64,000 nucleotides of DNA. Origin: Alphaproteobacteria bacterium (GTDB lineage: Bacteria; Pseudomonadota; Alphaproteobacteria; DSM-16000; Inquilinaceae). The DNA lies in the NCBI GenBank assembly GCA_028277405.1, contig JANQGH010000005.1:34392-98391 (forward strand), given 5' to 3'. This document shows positions 11,105-20,623 of this stretch, piece by piece. The position numbers were made by a program, and so were the translations under genes. Each line of letters opens with the position of its first letter. Positions within the stretch are counted from its first letter, which is position 1. The notes beneath the pieces were generated by a model that was not told the DNA's origin, did no database searches, and worked only from the letters and a program-made list of their open reading frames with translations.

Positions 11105-12268
11105 CTAGCCGTCCATCAGCGACACGAATCGCTGGAAAAGGTAATGGCTGTCGTGGGGGCCGGGCGACGCTTCGGGATGGTACTGGACGGAAAACACTGG
11201 CCGGTCCTTCAACCGTATGCCCTCGTTGGTGCCGTCGAACAGGCTGACATGGGTGGCCTCGACCGTTTCCGGCAGGCTTTCGGTCACGACCTTGAAGCCG
11301 TGGTTCTGGCTGGTGATTTCGACCTTGCCCGTGGTCAGGTCCTTCACCGGGTGGTTGGCGCCGCGATGGCCCTGGTCCATCTTTTCCGTCCGACCGCCCA
11401 GCGCCAGCGTCAAAAGCTGGTGGCCCAGGCAGATGCCGAACAGCGGCTTGCCGGTCTCCAGAAGGGCGCGAATCGTCGGCACGGCGTACTCACCCGTCGC
11501 CGCCGGATCGCCGGGGCCGTTGGCCAGAAAGATGCCGTCCGGCTCGTGGCCCAGGATATCCTCGGCCGTTGCCGTTGCCGGCACGACGGTCACCGCGCAG
11601 CCGGCACTGGCCAAGCAGCGCAGAATGTTGCGCTTGGCGCCGTAGTCGACCGCGACGACCTTGTGCCGGGGATTGTCCAATTGGCCGTAGCCCTTGCCCA
11701 ATTCCCAGCGCGTCTGATCCCAGCGATAGGTCTGCCGGCAACTGACCTCGATGGCGAGATCCATGCCTTCCAGTCCGGGCCATTCGCGGGCCTGTTCGAT
11801 CATGGCGGGCACGTCGAAGACGCCGTCGGGCGCATGGGCGATCACGCCGCTGGGTGCCCCGGCGTCGCGAATTCGGCGTGTCAGCCGCCTGGTGTCGATC
11901 CCCGCCAGGCCAACCAGATCGTTCGACAACAGCCAATCGTTGAAGCCGCGACTGGCGCGCCAGTTGGACGGGCCGGTGATGTCGGCGCGCAGCACGAGCC
12001 CCCGGGCGGCCGGGGTCGTGGTCTCCACATCCTCCGTGTTCGCGCCGACATTGCCGATATGGGGAAACGTGAAGGTGATGATCTGGCCGGCATAGGACGG
12101 GTCGGTCATCACCTCTTGATAGCCGGTCAGCGAGGTATTGAAGCAGACCTCGCCCACCGCCGAACCGGGCGCACCGATGCCCTTGCCCCACAGAACTTCG
12201 CCGCTGGCCAGGGCAAGCGCACCCGTGGCGCCTTTGGGCGGGGCAGGCGGATTTTTCTCAGGCGGCAT
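11105..12268 (-). CDS. carA: carbamoyl-phosphate synthase small (glutaminase) subunit
   Basis: Glutamine amidotransferase subunit that hydrolyses glutamine and channels ammonia to CarB. About 387 residues from the ATG at 12268 (MPPEKNPPAPPKG); the frame stays open 123 bp further upstream, but that part is arginine-rich and overlaps the probable leader. The N-terminal CarA-specific domain (GKGIGAPGSAVGEVCFNTSLTGYQE) is followed by a class I glutaminase with the nucleophile cysteine in LFGICLGHQLL and the histidine-glutamate pair near the C-terminus in QYHPEASPGPHDS. First gene of carA-carB-greA. RutR controls carAB in Escherichia coli; I did not find a RutR-like palindrome upstream here. Confidence 0.96.
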   Translation of the reverse strand: MPPEKNPPAPPKGATGALALASGEVLWGKGIGAPGSAVGEVCFNTSLTGYQEVMTDPSYAGQIITFTFPHIGNVGANTEDVETTTPAARGLVLRADITGPSNWRASRGFNDWLLSNDLVGLAGIDTRRLTRRIRDAGAPSGVIAHAPDGVFDVPAMIEQAREWPGLEGMDLAIEVSCRQTYRWDQTRWELGKGYGQLDNPRHKVVAVDYGAKRNILRCLASAGCAVTVVPATATAEDILGHEPDGIFLANGPGDPAATGEYAVPTIRALLETGKPLFGICLGHQLLTLALGGRTEKMDQGHRGANHPVKDLTTGKVEITSQNHGFKVVTESLPETVEATHVSLFDGTNEGIRLKDRPVFSVQYHPEASPGPHDSHYLFQRFVSLMDG

Positions 12269-12367
12269 GGCGGCTCGCGGAAAGCTTAACGGAAACAGGC
12301 GTTTGATTGGGGACCGCAATAAACCAGGAAGGCGGCGAATGCGGAAGAGGATTCGTCCAAGTGCCAG

Positions 12368-12382
12368 TTGCACCTTGTGCAA
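12368..12382. repeat. inverted repeat in the carA upstream region
   Basis: TTGCAC (12368-12373) and GTGCAA (12377-12382) are a perfect inverted repeat around CTT, 100 bp upstream of the carA start. It lies in the divergent gap between carA and yqeY (12269-12491). An AT-rich patch at about 12411-12452, with a further GTTAT/ATAAC repeat (12429-12444), probably holds the promoters. It could be an operator or a leader hairpin for carA; no known protein is assigned. Confidence 0.3.
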
Positions 12383-12491
12383 TCCACCCATGACGCTTAG
12401 ATATGTGAGGGGATTTGAACTGAAAATCGTTATAAATCAATAACTTATATCTCTTCGTCTGAAGCCGGGAAGAGTGGAGCTTGTCGTCACC

Positions 12492-12947
12492 ATGATCAGA
12501 CAGAGGCTGAACGAATCGCTGAAAGAGGCCATGCGGGCCAAGGACACGGTCGGCGTATCCACCGTTCGGCTGATCCTTGCCGCCCTGAAGGACCGCGATA
12601 TCGCCGCCCGATCCAAAGGCAACACCGACGGCATCACCGATGACGAGGTGCTGGGCCTGCTGCAAACAATGGTCAAGCAGCGCCGAGAAAGCATCGACCT
12701 TTACGAAAAGGGCGGTCGCTTGGACCTGGCCGAGCAGGAACGGGCCGAGATTGGCGTTTTGCAGCGCTTTTTGCCGGCCCAGATGGACGAGCAGGCGATC
12801 CGCTCGGCCGTCGATACGGTGATCCGCGAACAGTCCGCGACCAGCCTGAAGGATATGGGCCGGATCATGTCGACCCTGCGCGACAAGTATGCCGGCCGCA
12901 TGGATTTCGGCAGGGCCAGCGGCTTTGTGAAGTCGGCCTTGAGCTGA
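12492..12947 (+). CDS. GatB/YqeY domain protein
   Basis: Small cytoplasmic protein (151 residues from the ATG at 12492) of the YqeY family, related to the tail domain of the GatB amidotransferase subunit, which binds tRNA. Motifs seen: MIRQRLNESLKEAMRAKDTVGVSTVRLILAALK is the family's N-terminal helix region, and KQRRESIDLYEKGGRLDLAEQE and the IGVLQRFLPAQM segment follow in the usual order, ending in LRDKYAGRMDFGRASGFVKSAL. The GTG upstream at 12474 is not preferred. It lies 16 bp ahead of dnaG on the same strand, so they are likely cotranscribed; the family commonly neighbours dnaG and rpoD. Its exact biochemical role remains unsettled. Confidence 0.9.
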   Translation: MIRQRLNESLKEAMRAKDTVGVSTVRLILAALKDRDIAARSKGNTDGITDDEVLGLLQTMVKQRRESIDLYEKGGRLDLAEQERAEIGVLQRFLPAQMDEQAIRSAVDTVIREQSATSLKDMGRIMSTLRDKYAGRMDFGRASGFVKSALS

Positions 12948-12963
12948 CCCGGCCGGCCCGGCC

Positions 12964-14754
12964 GTGACCCTGCCCCCCGCCTTTCTGGATGAGCTTCGCA
13001 CCCGGCTGCCGGTATCGGAGATTGTCGGCCAGCGGGTGCGCCTGACCCGCGCGGGACGGGAACACAAGGGCCTCTGCCCGTTTCACAAGGAAAAGACCCC
13101 CAGCTTCACCGTCAATGACGACAAGGGGTTTTTCCACTGTTTCGGCTGTGGCGCCCATGGCGACATCATCGGCTTCGTCATGCAGCACGACCATCTGGCG
13201 TTCATGGACGCGGTCGAACAGTTGGCCAGCCAGGCCGGGATGCAGGTGCCGGCGCCCGACCCAAGGGCGACGGCCGAGGCGGAGCGGCGCAAGGGCCTGC
13301 ACGATCTGGTCGAAAGCGCCTGCGCTTTCTTTCAAGACGCGCTTGAGGCGCCGCCGGGGCGGTCGGCCCGGGACTATCTGCGCGGCCGCGGTCTCGATGG
13401 CGAAACCGCCCGGCGGTTCCGGCTCGGCTACGCGCCGGCGGAGTCCGGGGCGCTGATCAAGCATCTGAAGGATGCCGGGTACGAGGACGCGGCTATCGAG
13501 GCGGTTGGCCTGTCGCGGCGGCCAGACGACGGCAGGGCGCCCTATTCTTTCTTCAGAAACCGGCTGATGTTCCCTGTCTCGGATCGGCGCGACCGGGTCG
13601 TCGCCTTTGGCGGCCGGCTGCTTGACGGTGACGGGCCCAAATACATCAACAGCCCCGACAGCCCGATCTTTCACAAGGGCCAGATGCTGTATGGCCTGGC
13701 CCGCGCCAACAAGGCGGCGGGGCGCGGCCACGGCGTCATCGTCGCCGAGGGCTACATGGACGTCATCGCCCTGGTGCGTGCCGGGTTCGAGGGCGCGGTC
13801 GCACCCCTAGGCACGGCCGTGACCGAAGACCAGCTACGGCTGCTCTGGCGGCTGACGGATACGCCGACCCTCTGTTTCGACGGTGACGAGGCCGGGCGAC
13901 GGGCTGCGTGGCGCGCGATTGAGCGCCTGCTGCCGATGCTGCAGCCGGACAAGACTTCGCGCATCGCCTTCCTGCCCGACGGCGAGGACCCGGACAGCCT
14001 GATCGCCGCCCAAGGCCGGCAGGCGATGAAAGATGTCTTGGGCGCGACGGTGACGGTCGCCGATCTGGTCTGGCGCCAGGAACTTACCGCTCATGCGCTG
14101 GAAACGCCTGAAGGCCGGGCGGGCCTGCGCGCCGGCCTGAACCGCCAGGCCGACCGTATCGGCGACCAGACGGTCCGGGACTATTACAGGAAGGATTTTG
14201 CCGCGAGGCTGGAGGAGAAGTTCCCCTGGCGGCCGGGTGGGCGTCGGCACTCGAACGCCAGGTCACCAACCGGCCTAAGCGGTGCGCGGCCCCGCCGGCC
14301 ACGGTCGGCTGATCTCAACCTAGCGAAGGTCCTGCTCGCGACGATCTTGGGTCACCCGGCTCTGTTCGCCGAGGTCGAAGAGGAACTGGCAGAGACTCGC
14401 ATTCCAGATCGCTCACTCGATGCTCTACGAGGCGACATCATTTTGTCACTATCGACCGATCCCACGCTTGATTCCAATGGATTAAGCGCCCACTTGACTG
14501 CGCACGGTCACGAGTCGGTGGTCTCGAGGCTTATGTCGGATGATAGGGTCAAGCCGGTTTTGTCGGCGACTCTTGAAGAGGCGCGGGCAAAATGGGCCGA
14601 TTACTTTGCCCATCGAGGTCATGAGCGAGCCAGGGCCGACCATCGGCGGGCATGGACAGACGCGACGCGACACGAAACCCAGGAGAGTCGTGATCGGGCC
14701 AAGCAGTTGGGGGCAATAGTGGCGCGTCGTCCTGAAAACCTCGATGACCCATAG
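12964..14754 (+). CDS. dnaG: DNA primase
   Basis: Synthesises RNA primers for DNA replication. 596 residues, beginning with GTG. The zinc domain has C38, H41, C59 and C62 (CPFH and CFGC). The catalytic core follows, with a TOPRIM fold carrying E262 in AEGYMD and the acidic pair around D306-D308 in FDGDEAGRR. The C-terminal region from about residue 440 is the helicase-binding domain. Middle gene of yqeY-dnaG-rpoD. From about codon 447 onward the codon choice changes visibly: many third positions become A or T (for example cta, tta, cga, ata), unlike the upstream two-thirds. See the finding on this. Confidence 0.96.
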   Translation: MTLPPAFLDELRTRLPVSEIVGQRVRLTRAGREHKGLCPFHKEKTPSFTVNDDKGFFHCFGCGAHGDIIGFVMQHDHLAFMDAVEQLASQAGMQVPAPDPRATAEAERRKGLHDLVESACAFFQDALEAPPGRSARDYLRGRGLDGETARRFRLGYAPAESGALIKHLKDAGYEDAAIEAVGLSRRPDDGRAPYSFFRNRLMFPVSDRRDRVVAFGGRLLDGDGPKYINSPDSPIFHKGQMLYGLARANKAAGRGHGVIVAEGYMDVIALVRAGFEGAVAPLGTAVTEDQLRLLWRLTDTPTLCFDGDEAGRRAAWRAIERLLPMLQPDKTSRIAFLPDGEDPDSLIAAQGRQAMKDVLGATVTVADLVWRQELTAHALETPEGRAGLRAGLNRQADRIGDQTVRDYYRKDFAARLEEKFPWRPGGRRHSNARSPTGLSGARPRRPRSADLNLAKVLLATILGHPALFAEVEEELAETRIPDRSLDALRGDIILSLSTDPTLDSNGLSAHLTAHGHESVVSRLMSDDRVKPVLSATLEEARAKWADYFAHRGHERARADHRRAWTDATRHETQESRDRAKQLGAIVARRPENLDDP

Positions 14755-14946
14755 GGTTAAGAGCCACGTTGATGCTCCAGCGCAGGGCTTTCGGGATGAA
14801 GGGCTAGTAACCATGCGCCGAACAGGGTATTGAGGCCGATTGCGCCGGATGTCAGGGCCGACGCAAGCGGCGAAACGAAGTTGATTTGGGCCAAGACGCT
14901 CCGACCAAGAGCGCGCTCGACAAGCGAATGAAGGGGTGACAGTCGC

Positions 14947-16896
14947 ATGGCCACAAAGGCGACCAACACGGCCGAAACCAGCCAGACGCAAGAAGACAGC
15001 GCCGATGGCGCGCTGATGGACAAGACCGCCCAGGCGGTCAAGAAGCTGATCGCACGGGCGAAGGAGCGGGGCTACGTCACCTATGACGAGCTGAACGCCG
15101 TCTTGCCGTCCGACCAGACCTCGTCTGAGCAGATTGAGGACGTGATGGCCGCCCTGTCGGAAATGGGCATCAATGTCATCGAGAATGAGGAACAGGACGA
15201 CGTCGCCTCCGCCGACAATAAGGAGGAGGAAGAGGGCCGCTCCGCCGGCAACCTGAACGACGACGATGTCGGGCGTACGGACGACCCCGTACGTATGTAC
15301 CTGCGCGAAATGGGCTCGGTCGAGCTGCTGAGCCGCGAGGGCGAGATTGCCATCGCCAAGCGCATCGAGGCCGGCCGCGAGATGATGATCGGCGGCATCT
15401 GCGAGTCGCCGCTGACGATCCGCGCCATCATTCAGTGGCACAACGCCCTGAAGGACGAGAAGATGTTGCTGCGCGACATCATCGACCTCGACGCGACCTA
15501 CGGTGCCGGCCCGGAAAGCGGCGGCGCGCCGATGGAGGCGGACAACGACAACGAGGCCGAGGACGGCGACGAGGAAGAGGAGTCGTCCGACAGCAGCGAT
15601 AACAACGACGATGACGAGGATGACGAGGGCGGCCCGTCGCTGTCCGCGATGGAAGAAGAACTGAAGCCCCGCGTCCTGGAAACCTTCGACAAGATCGAGG
15701 CGACGTACGCCAAGCTGCACAAGCTGCAGGAACAGCGCATGGCGCAGATGCAGCAGGGCGAAAAGCCGGCCAAACAGTCCGACGTTCGCTACGGCAAGCT
15801 GAAGCACCAGCTGGTTGAGTTGATGGAGGGCATCCACCTCAACAACAACCGCATCGAGCAGCTGATGGATCAGCTTTACGGCCTGAACCGCGCGCTCGTG
15901 GGCATGGAAGGCAAGCTGCTGCGGCTGGCGCTGAACAACAAGGTGTCGCGCGAAAGCTTCCTCGACAACTATTACGGCCGCGAACTGGACCCCAGCTGGT
16001 TGGACCATGTCGGCGGGCTCGACAAAAAATGGTCCGCGTTCGTGGAACGTCATACGGACGAGATCGGCCAGATCAGAACCGATGTCGGGTCCCTGTCGGA
16101 GCGGGCGGCGTTGCCTATTGCCGAGTTCCGGCGCGTGGTCTCGACCGTTCAAAAGGGCGAGCGCGAGGCCGGGCGGGCGAAGAAGGAGATGGTCGAGGCC
16201 AACCTGCGCCTGGTGATTTCCATCGCCAAGAAATACACCAATCGCGGCCTGCAATTCCTGGACCTGATCCAGGAAGGCAATATCGGCCTGATGAAGGCGG
16301 TCGATAAGTTCGAGTATCGCCGCGGCTATAAGTTCTCGACCTACGCTACCTGGTGGATCCGCCAGGCCATCACCCGCTCGATCGCCGACCAGGCGCGCAC
16401 CATCCGCATCCCGGTCCATATGATCGAGACGATCAACAAGCTGGTCCGCACCTCGCGCCAGATGCTGCACGAGATCGGCCGCGAGCCGACGCCGGAGGAG
16501 CTTGCCGAGCGGCTGATGATGCCGCTGGAAAAGGTCCGCAAGGTCTTGAAGATCGCCAAGGAGCCGATCTCGCTGGAAACCCCGATCGGCGACGAGGAAG
16601 ACAGCCATCTGGGTGATTTCATCGAGGACAAGAACGCCGTCCAGCCCCTGGACGCGGCGATCCAGGCCAATCTGCGCGAAACCACGACGCGTGTGCTGGC
16701 CAGCCTGACCGCGCGCGAGGAACGGGTCTTGCGCATGCGCTTCGGCATCGGCATGAACACCGACCACACGCTGGAGGAAGTCGGCCAGCAGTTCAGCGTC
16801 ACGCGTGAGCGCATCCGGCAGATCGAGGCCAAGGCTCTGCGCAAGCTGAAGCACCCGTCGCGCAGCCGCAAGCTGCGCAGTTTCCTCGACAGTTAG
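14947..16896 (+). CDS. rpoD: RNA polymerase primary sigma factor RpoD
   Basis: Housekeeping sigma-70. 649 residues. Region 1.1 is near residues 15-75, region 1.2 near 110-140 ([23 protein letters not shown]). A long non-conserved region contains a strongly acidic stretch around residues 196-230. Region 2 starts near 417 ([19 protein letters not shown]; the -10 recognition part includes [17 protein letters not shown]), region 3 follows, and region 4 is near 585-640 with the -35 HTH ([20 protein letters not shown]). The start ATG is 192 bp after dnaG; that gap is relatively AT-rich, shows no gene, and may hold a separate promoter. Confidence 0.97.
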   Translation: MATKATNTAETSQTQEDSADGALMDKTAQAVKKLIARAKERGYVTYDELNAVLPSDQTSSEQIEDVMAALSEMGINVIENEEQDDVASADNKEEEEGRSAGNLNDDDVGRTDDPVRMYLREMGSVELLSREGEIAIAKRIEAGREMMIGGICESPLTIRAIIQWHNALKDEKMLLRDIIDLDATYGAGPESGGAPMEADNDNEAEDGDEEEESSDSSDNNDDDEDDEGGPSLSAMEEELKPRVLETFDKIEATYAKLHKLQEQRMAQMQQGEKPAKQSDVRYGKLKHQLVELMEGIHLNNNRIEQLMDQLYGLNRALVGMEGKLLRLALNNKVSRESFLDNYYGRELDPSWLDHVGGLDKKWSAFVERHTDEIGQIRTDVGSLSERAALPIAEFRRVVSTVQKGEREAGRAKKEMVEANLRLVISIAKKYTNRGLQFLDLIQEGNIGLMKAVDKFEYRRGYKFSTYATWWIRQAITRSIADQARTIRIPVHMIETINKLVRTSRQMLHEIGREPTPEELAERLMMPLEKVRKVLKIAKEPISLETPIGDEEDSHLGDFIEDKNAVQPLDAAIQANLRETTTRVLASLTAREERVLRMRFGIGMNTDHTLEEVGQQFSVTRERIRQIEAKALRKLKHPSRSRKLRSFLDS

Positions 16897-16924
16897 GTCA
16901 TCTCCAATCTGGCGGAAGCCGCCC

Positions 16925-16943
16925 GACGGTGCTAAGCACCGTC
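16925..16943 (+). other. strong hairpin between rpoD and the tRNA
   Basis: GACGGTGC (16925-16932) and GCACCGTC (16936-16943) form a perfect 8-bp stem around TAA, 28 bp after the rpoD stop and 6 bp before the tRNA. No T-run follows, so it is more likely an RNA processing or stability element, or a weak terminator, than a classical intrinsic terminator. Confidence 0.45.
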
Positions 16944-16949
16944 GCCGGA

Positions 16950-17026
16950 GGGCCTGTAGCTCAATTGGTTAGAGCCGACCGCTCATAACGGTCTGGTTGC
17001 AGGTTCGAGTCCTGCCGGGCCCACCA
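16950..17026 (+). tRNA. tRNA with anticodon CAU, probably tRNA-Ile2
   Basis: A 77-nt cloverleaf including an encoded CCA end. Acceptor stem GGGCCTG pairs with CGGGCCC (one G-T pair). The anticodon arm is GACCG-CTCATAA-CGGTC, so the anticodon is CAT. The T arm contains the standard GGTTCGAGTCC. CAU can be initiator Met, elongator Met or lysidine-modified Ile2. The acceptor lacks the initiator's mismatch at positions 1-72. Base pairs C4-G69 and C5-G68, known determinants for the lysidine synthetase TilS, are both present. I therefore favour tRNA-Ile2 reading AUA; elongator Met is the alternative. Confidence 0.85.
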
Positions 17027-17095
17027 TCGTTTCGAACTTTTCTGACGCCGGTGCCCAGTGCGCCAAAGCCTCGCCCCAACTCAGCGATCACGACC

Positions 17096-18775
<1,680 letters not shown>

Positions 18776-18779
18776 GGAC

Positions 18780-18796
18780 CCAGCGCTAACCGCTGG
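18780..18796. terminator. short hairpin between convergent ettA and mlaC
   Basis: CCAGCG (18780-18785) and CGCTGG (18791-18796) pair perfectly across 5 nt, spanning the mlaC stop codon just after the ettA stop. Position suits a bidirectional terminator, but there is no T-run on either side. Confidence 0.25.
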
Positions 18797-19418
18797 CCTG
18801 GTTGACGTTGTCCTGCATCAGGTTCAACAGTGCGTCGATCGAGCCGCCATTGCGCTGGATGATCGAGGAAAACTCGCTGCGCTGGGTGGCGGCCATGCTG
18901 ACGCCTTCAATGACGACATCCAGTATCTTGTAGTTGCCGCCGCCATAGTCGCGGACCCGCCAGTCGACCGCGATCGGCGGGGCACCGCCGGTCTGGATGA
19001 TCTGCGACTGCACGATCACGTCGCTGTCGCCATCGGCCCGGCTGCCGTCGATCTGGAAGGTCTGGCCCACATCATAGCCGACAAACCGGCGGGTGTAGGT
19101 CCGCACCACCATCTCGGTGAACAGGTCGGTATAGGTCGTCTGCTGGCTGGGCGTGGCCTGGTTCCAATACCGGCCCAGCACGAACCGTCCGATCGTCGGC
19201 ATGTCGAAGTTCTGGATGAACAGCGGCCGTAACTGTGGCAGCGCCTGATTGAAGGTCGGATCGCTGCTCAGCACTGCCAGCGTGTTATCGCCCAAGGTCT
19301 GCATGAAGCTTCGCGCGGCGGCCTGGTCGGCCTCCGCCGCGGCTGTGCGCACCAGACCGGTTGCGCTGAGGGCCAGCATCATGGCGGCCATCAGGCCGCA
19401 GAACGTGCGACGGTTCAT
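18786..19418 (-). CDS. mlaC: MlaC/Ttg2D-family phospholipid-transport periplasmic protein
   Basis: Periplasmic carrier of the Mla pathway, which shuttles phospholipids between the MlaA outer-membrane complex and the inner-membrane MlaFEDB ABC transporter. 210 residues from the ATG at 19418, with GGAG 8 bp ahead; the longer open frame upstream is a shadow of mlaA. Residues 1-28 are a signal peptide (MNRRTFCGLMAAMMLALSATGLVRTAAAEA). The body shows family features: FMQTLGDNTLAVL, FNMPTIGRFVLGRYW-type segment (here FDMPTIGRFVLGRYW) and the C-terminal IAVDWRVRDYGGGNYKILDVVIEGVSM. It follows mlaA on the same strand with a 43-bp gap. The ABC components are not in this window. Confidence 0.9.
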   Translation of the reverse strand: MNRRTFCGLMAAMMLALSATGLVRTAAAEADQAAARSFMQTLGDNTLAVLSSDPTFNQALPQLRPLFIQNFDMPTIGRFVLGRYWNQATPSQQTTYTDLFTEMVVRTYTRRFVGYDVGQTFQIDGSRADGDSDVIVQSQIIQTGGAPPIAVDWRVRDYGGGNYKILDVVIEGVSMAATQRSEFSSIIQRNGGSIDALLNLMQDNVNQASG

Positions 19419-19461
19419 GCCTTGCTCCACCTTCGCTGATAACAATTTGAGTATTCGGCCA

Positions 19462-20307
19462 TTACGGCGAAACGAAGTCGTCGGCCCCGGGCAGGTCGCC
19501 GCCGCCGCTCGGAGCGCCCGGCGAGATGAACTCGTCGGCGCCTGGCGCATCGGAGCTGGCCTCCGCCTCTGCCTCGCTGTCGCGGATCTGGGCGTTGCGG
19601 AACTGCTGATAGATCGAGCGGACGGACGCATAGTAGTCCAAAGACGATGCCCGAATGTCCTCGATCGTATCCAGGTTGCGCGCGCGCGCATCGATCGCCG
19701 ACAGAATGCCGCGGCCCACGATGAACCAGATGCCATCTTCGTGCTGCGCCGCGATGATGTCGAACGGATCGGCATAGGCGTCGACGGCGGTGCCCACCGC
19801 ATCGCGGAAGTTGGACGGGCCCAGGAAGGGGATCACCAGATAGGGACCTTCCTCGACGCCCCAGACGGCCAGCGTCTGGCCGAAATCCTCGTCCTGGAAC
19901 TCGTAGCCGTTCAATTCGGCGACATCGACGAGCCCGCCCACGCCGGCGATCGAGTTGATGAAGAAGCGCGCGGCGGCGTTCTCCGCGCCGTCCCAATCGC
20001 CTTGCAGCACTTCGTTGGCGAAGATGACGGGCGTGCGCAAGTTGCGCAGAAAGTTCGTCACGCCGTCTTGCAGCGGCGGCGGCACGATCTCGGCATAGCC
20101 GCGCGCGACAGGCTCCAGGATGACGTCGTCCACGGCCGTATTGAAATCGAAGATGACCCGGTTGACCGGCTCCAGCGGGTCGTAGACCTCGCCCGCGTCG
20201 GCAACCTGGGCCTGCGGTGCGGCGCAGCCCACGGTCAGACCGCACAGCAATCCCGCGGCGGTCGCGCGCGCGCCTCGGCGCATGAGGTGTCGGGTGCGAT
20301 GTGTCAT
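19462..20307 (-). CDS. mlaA: MlaA/VacJ-family outer-membrane lipoprotein
   Basis: Outer-membrane component of the Mla lipid-asymmetry pathway; it removes phospholipids from the outer leaflet and hands them to MlaC. 281 residues from the ATG at 20307; a TTG 12 bp upstream is the alternative. The signal peptide ends in a lipobox (GLLCGLTVGC) with the lipidated cysteine at about residue 28. Core family motifs: YDPLEPVNRVIFDFN, FLRNLRTPVIFANEVLQGD, ARFFINSIAGVGGLVDVA and GPYLVIPFLGPSNFRDAVG. The C-terminal tail after about residue 235 is acidic and repeats the segment PGADEF/PGADDF with a GGG linker, a low-complexity extension. Operon with mlaC. Confidence 0.93.
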   Translation of the reverse strand: MTHRTRHLMRRGARATAAGLLCGLTVGCAAPQAQVADAGEVYDPLEPVNRVIFDFNTAVDDVILEPVARGYAEIVPPPLQDGVTNFLRNLRTPVIFANEVLQGDWDGAENAAARFFINSIAGVGGLVDVAELNGYEFQDEDFGQTLAVWGVEEGPYLVIPFLGPSNFRDAVGTAVDAYADPFDIIAAQHEDGIWFIVGRGILSAIDARARNLDTIEDIRASSLDYYASVRSIYQQFRNAQIRDSEAEAEASSDAPGADEFISPGAPSGGGDLPGADDFVSP

Positions 20308-20538
20308 GCCTGTTCTCAATCCAGCCCGCGATTCACTGATCTTTCAGGACATTACCGTTCGCCTGAGTGCGGCGGCAACTCTAGTGCCAATCGCAACAGT
20401 GTCTAGCTAATCCGTCTGCTTTGGGGTGTGGCAGCGGTCACAATGAGCAAAAGAAGCGATCTGAAGGGCATTGGCGGCAAGAATGTGTCGACGACGGCTC
20501 GGCACCTCGGTACATGCGCTGCCAACGCCATCTTTCAT

Positions 20539-20558
20539 AAACATATCTTTATATTTTT
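20539..20558. promoter_or_regulatory. candidate SahR-type operator
   Basis: In the 316-bp gap between mlaA and the ArsR-methyltransferase gene (20308-20623) lies an AT-rich quasi-palindrome: AAACATAT (20539-20546), CTTT, ATATTTTT (20551-20558); 7 of 8 arm positions pair. It is 65 bp upstream of the regulator start, with a second ATCTTT copy at 20530-20535. ArsR-family SahR proteins are known to bind AT-rich palindromes of this general look before methionine-cycle genes. The rest of the gap shows no gene. Confidence 0.5.
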
Positions 20559-20623
20559 CTGGAAATCACATCCGTGTTGCCGTAAGAGTCCCGCTCCTTC
20601 GACAGCAAGACGGGGCTGCCGGC

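Noticed and set aside
14482..16854. Long minus-strand frame opposite rpoD
   Set aside because: Antisense of a strongly biased gene; its product is leucine/valine-rich by frame mirroring and rpoD is unquestionable.
16950..17026. Initiator tRNA-Met
   Set aside because: Position 1-72 is a proper G-C pair and the anticodon stem lacks the three consecutive G-C pairs typical of initiator tRNA.
16997..17095. Longer start of ettA reaching into the tRNA
   Set aside because: The upstream part overlaps the tRNA 3' end and does not match the EttA N-terminus; the ATG at 17096 fits the family.
18786..19802. 338-residue version of mlaC
   Set aside because: The first 128 residues overlap mlaA in another frame; the signal peptide and ribosome site define the start at 19418.
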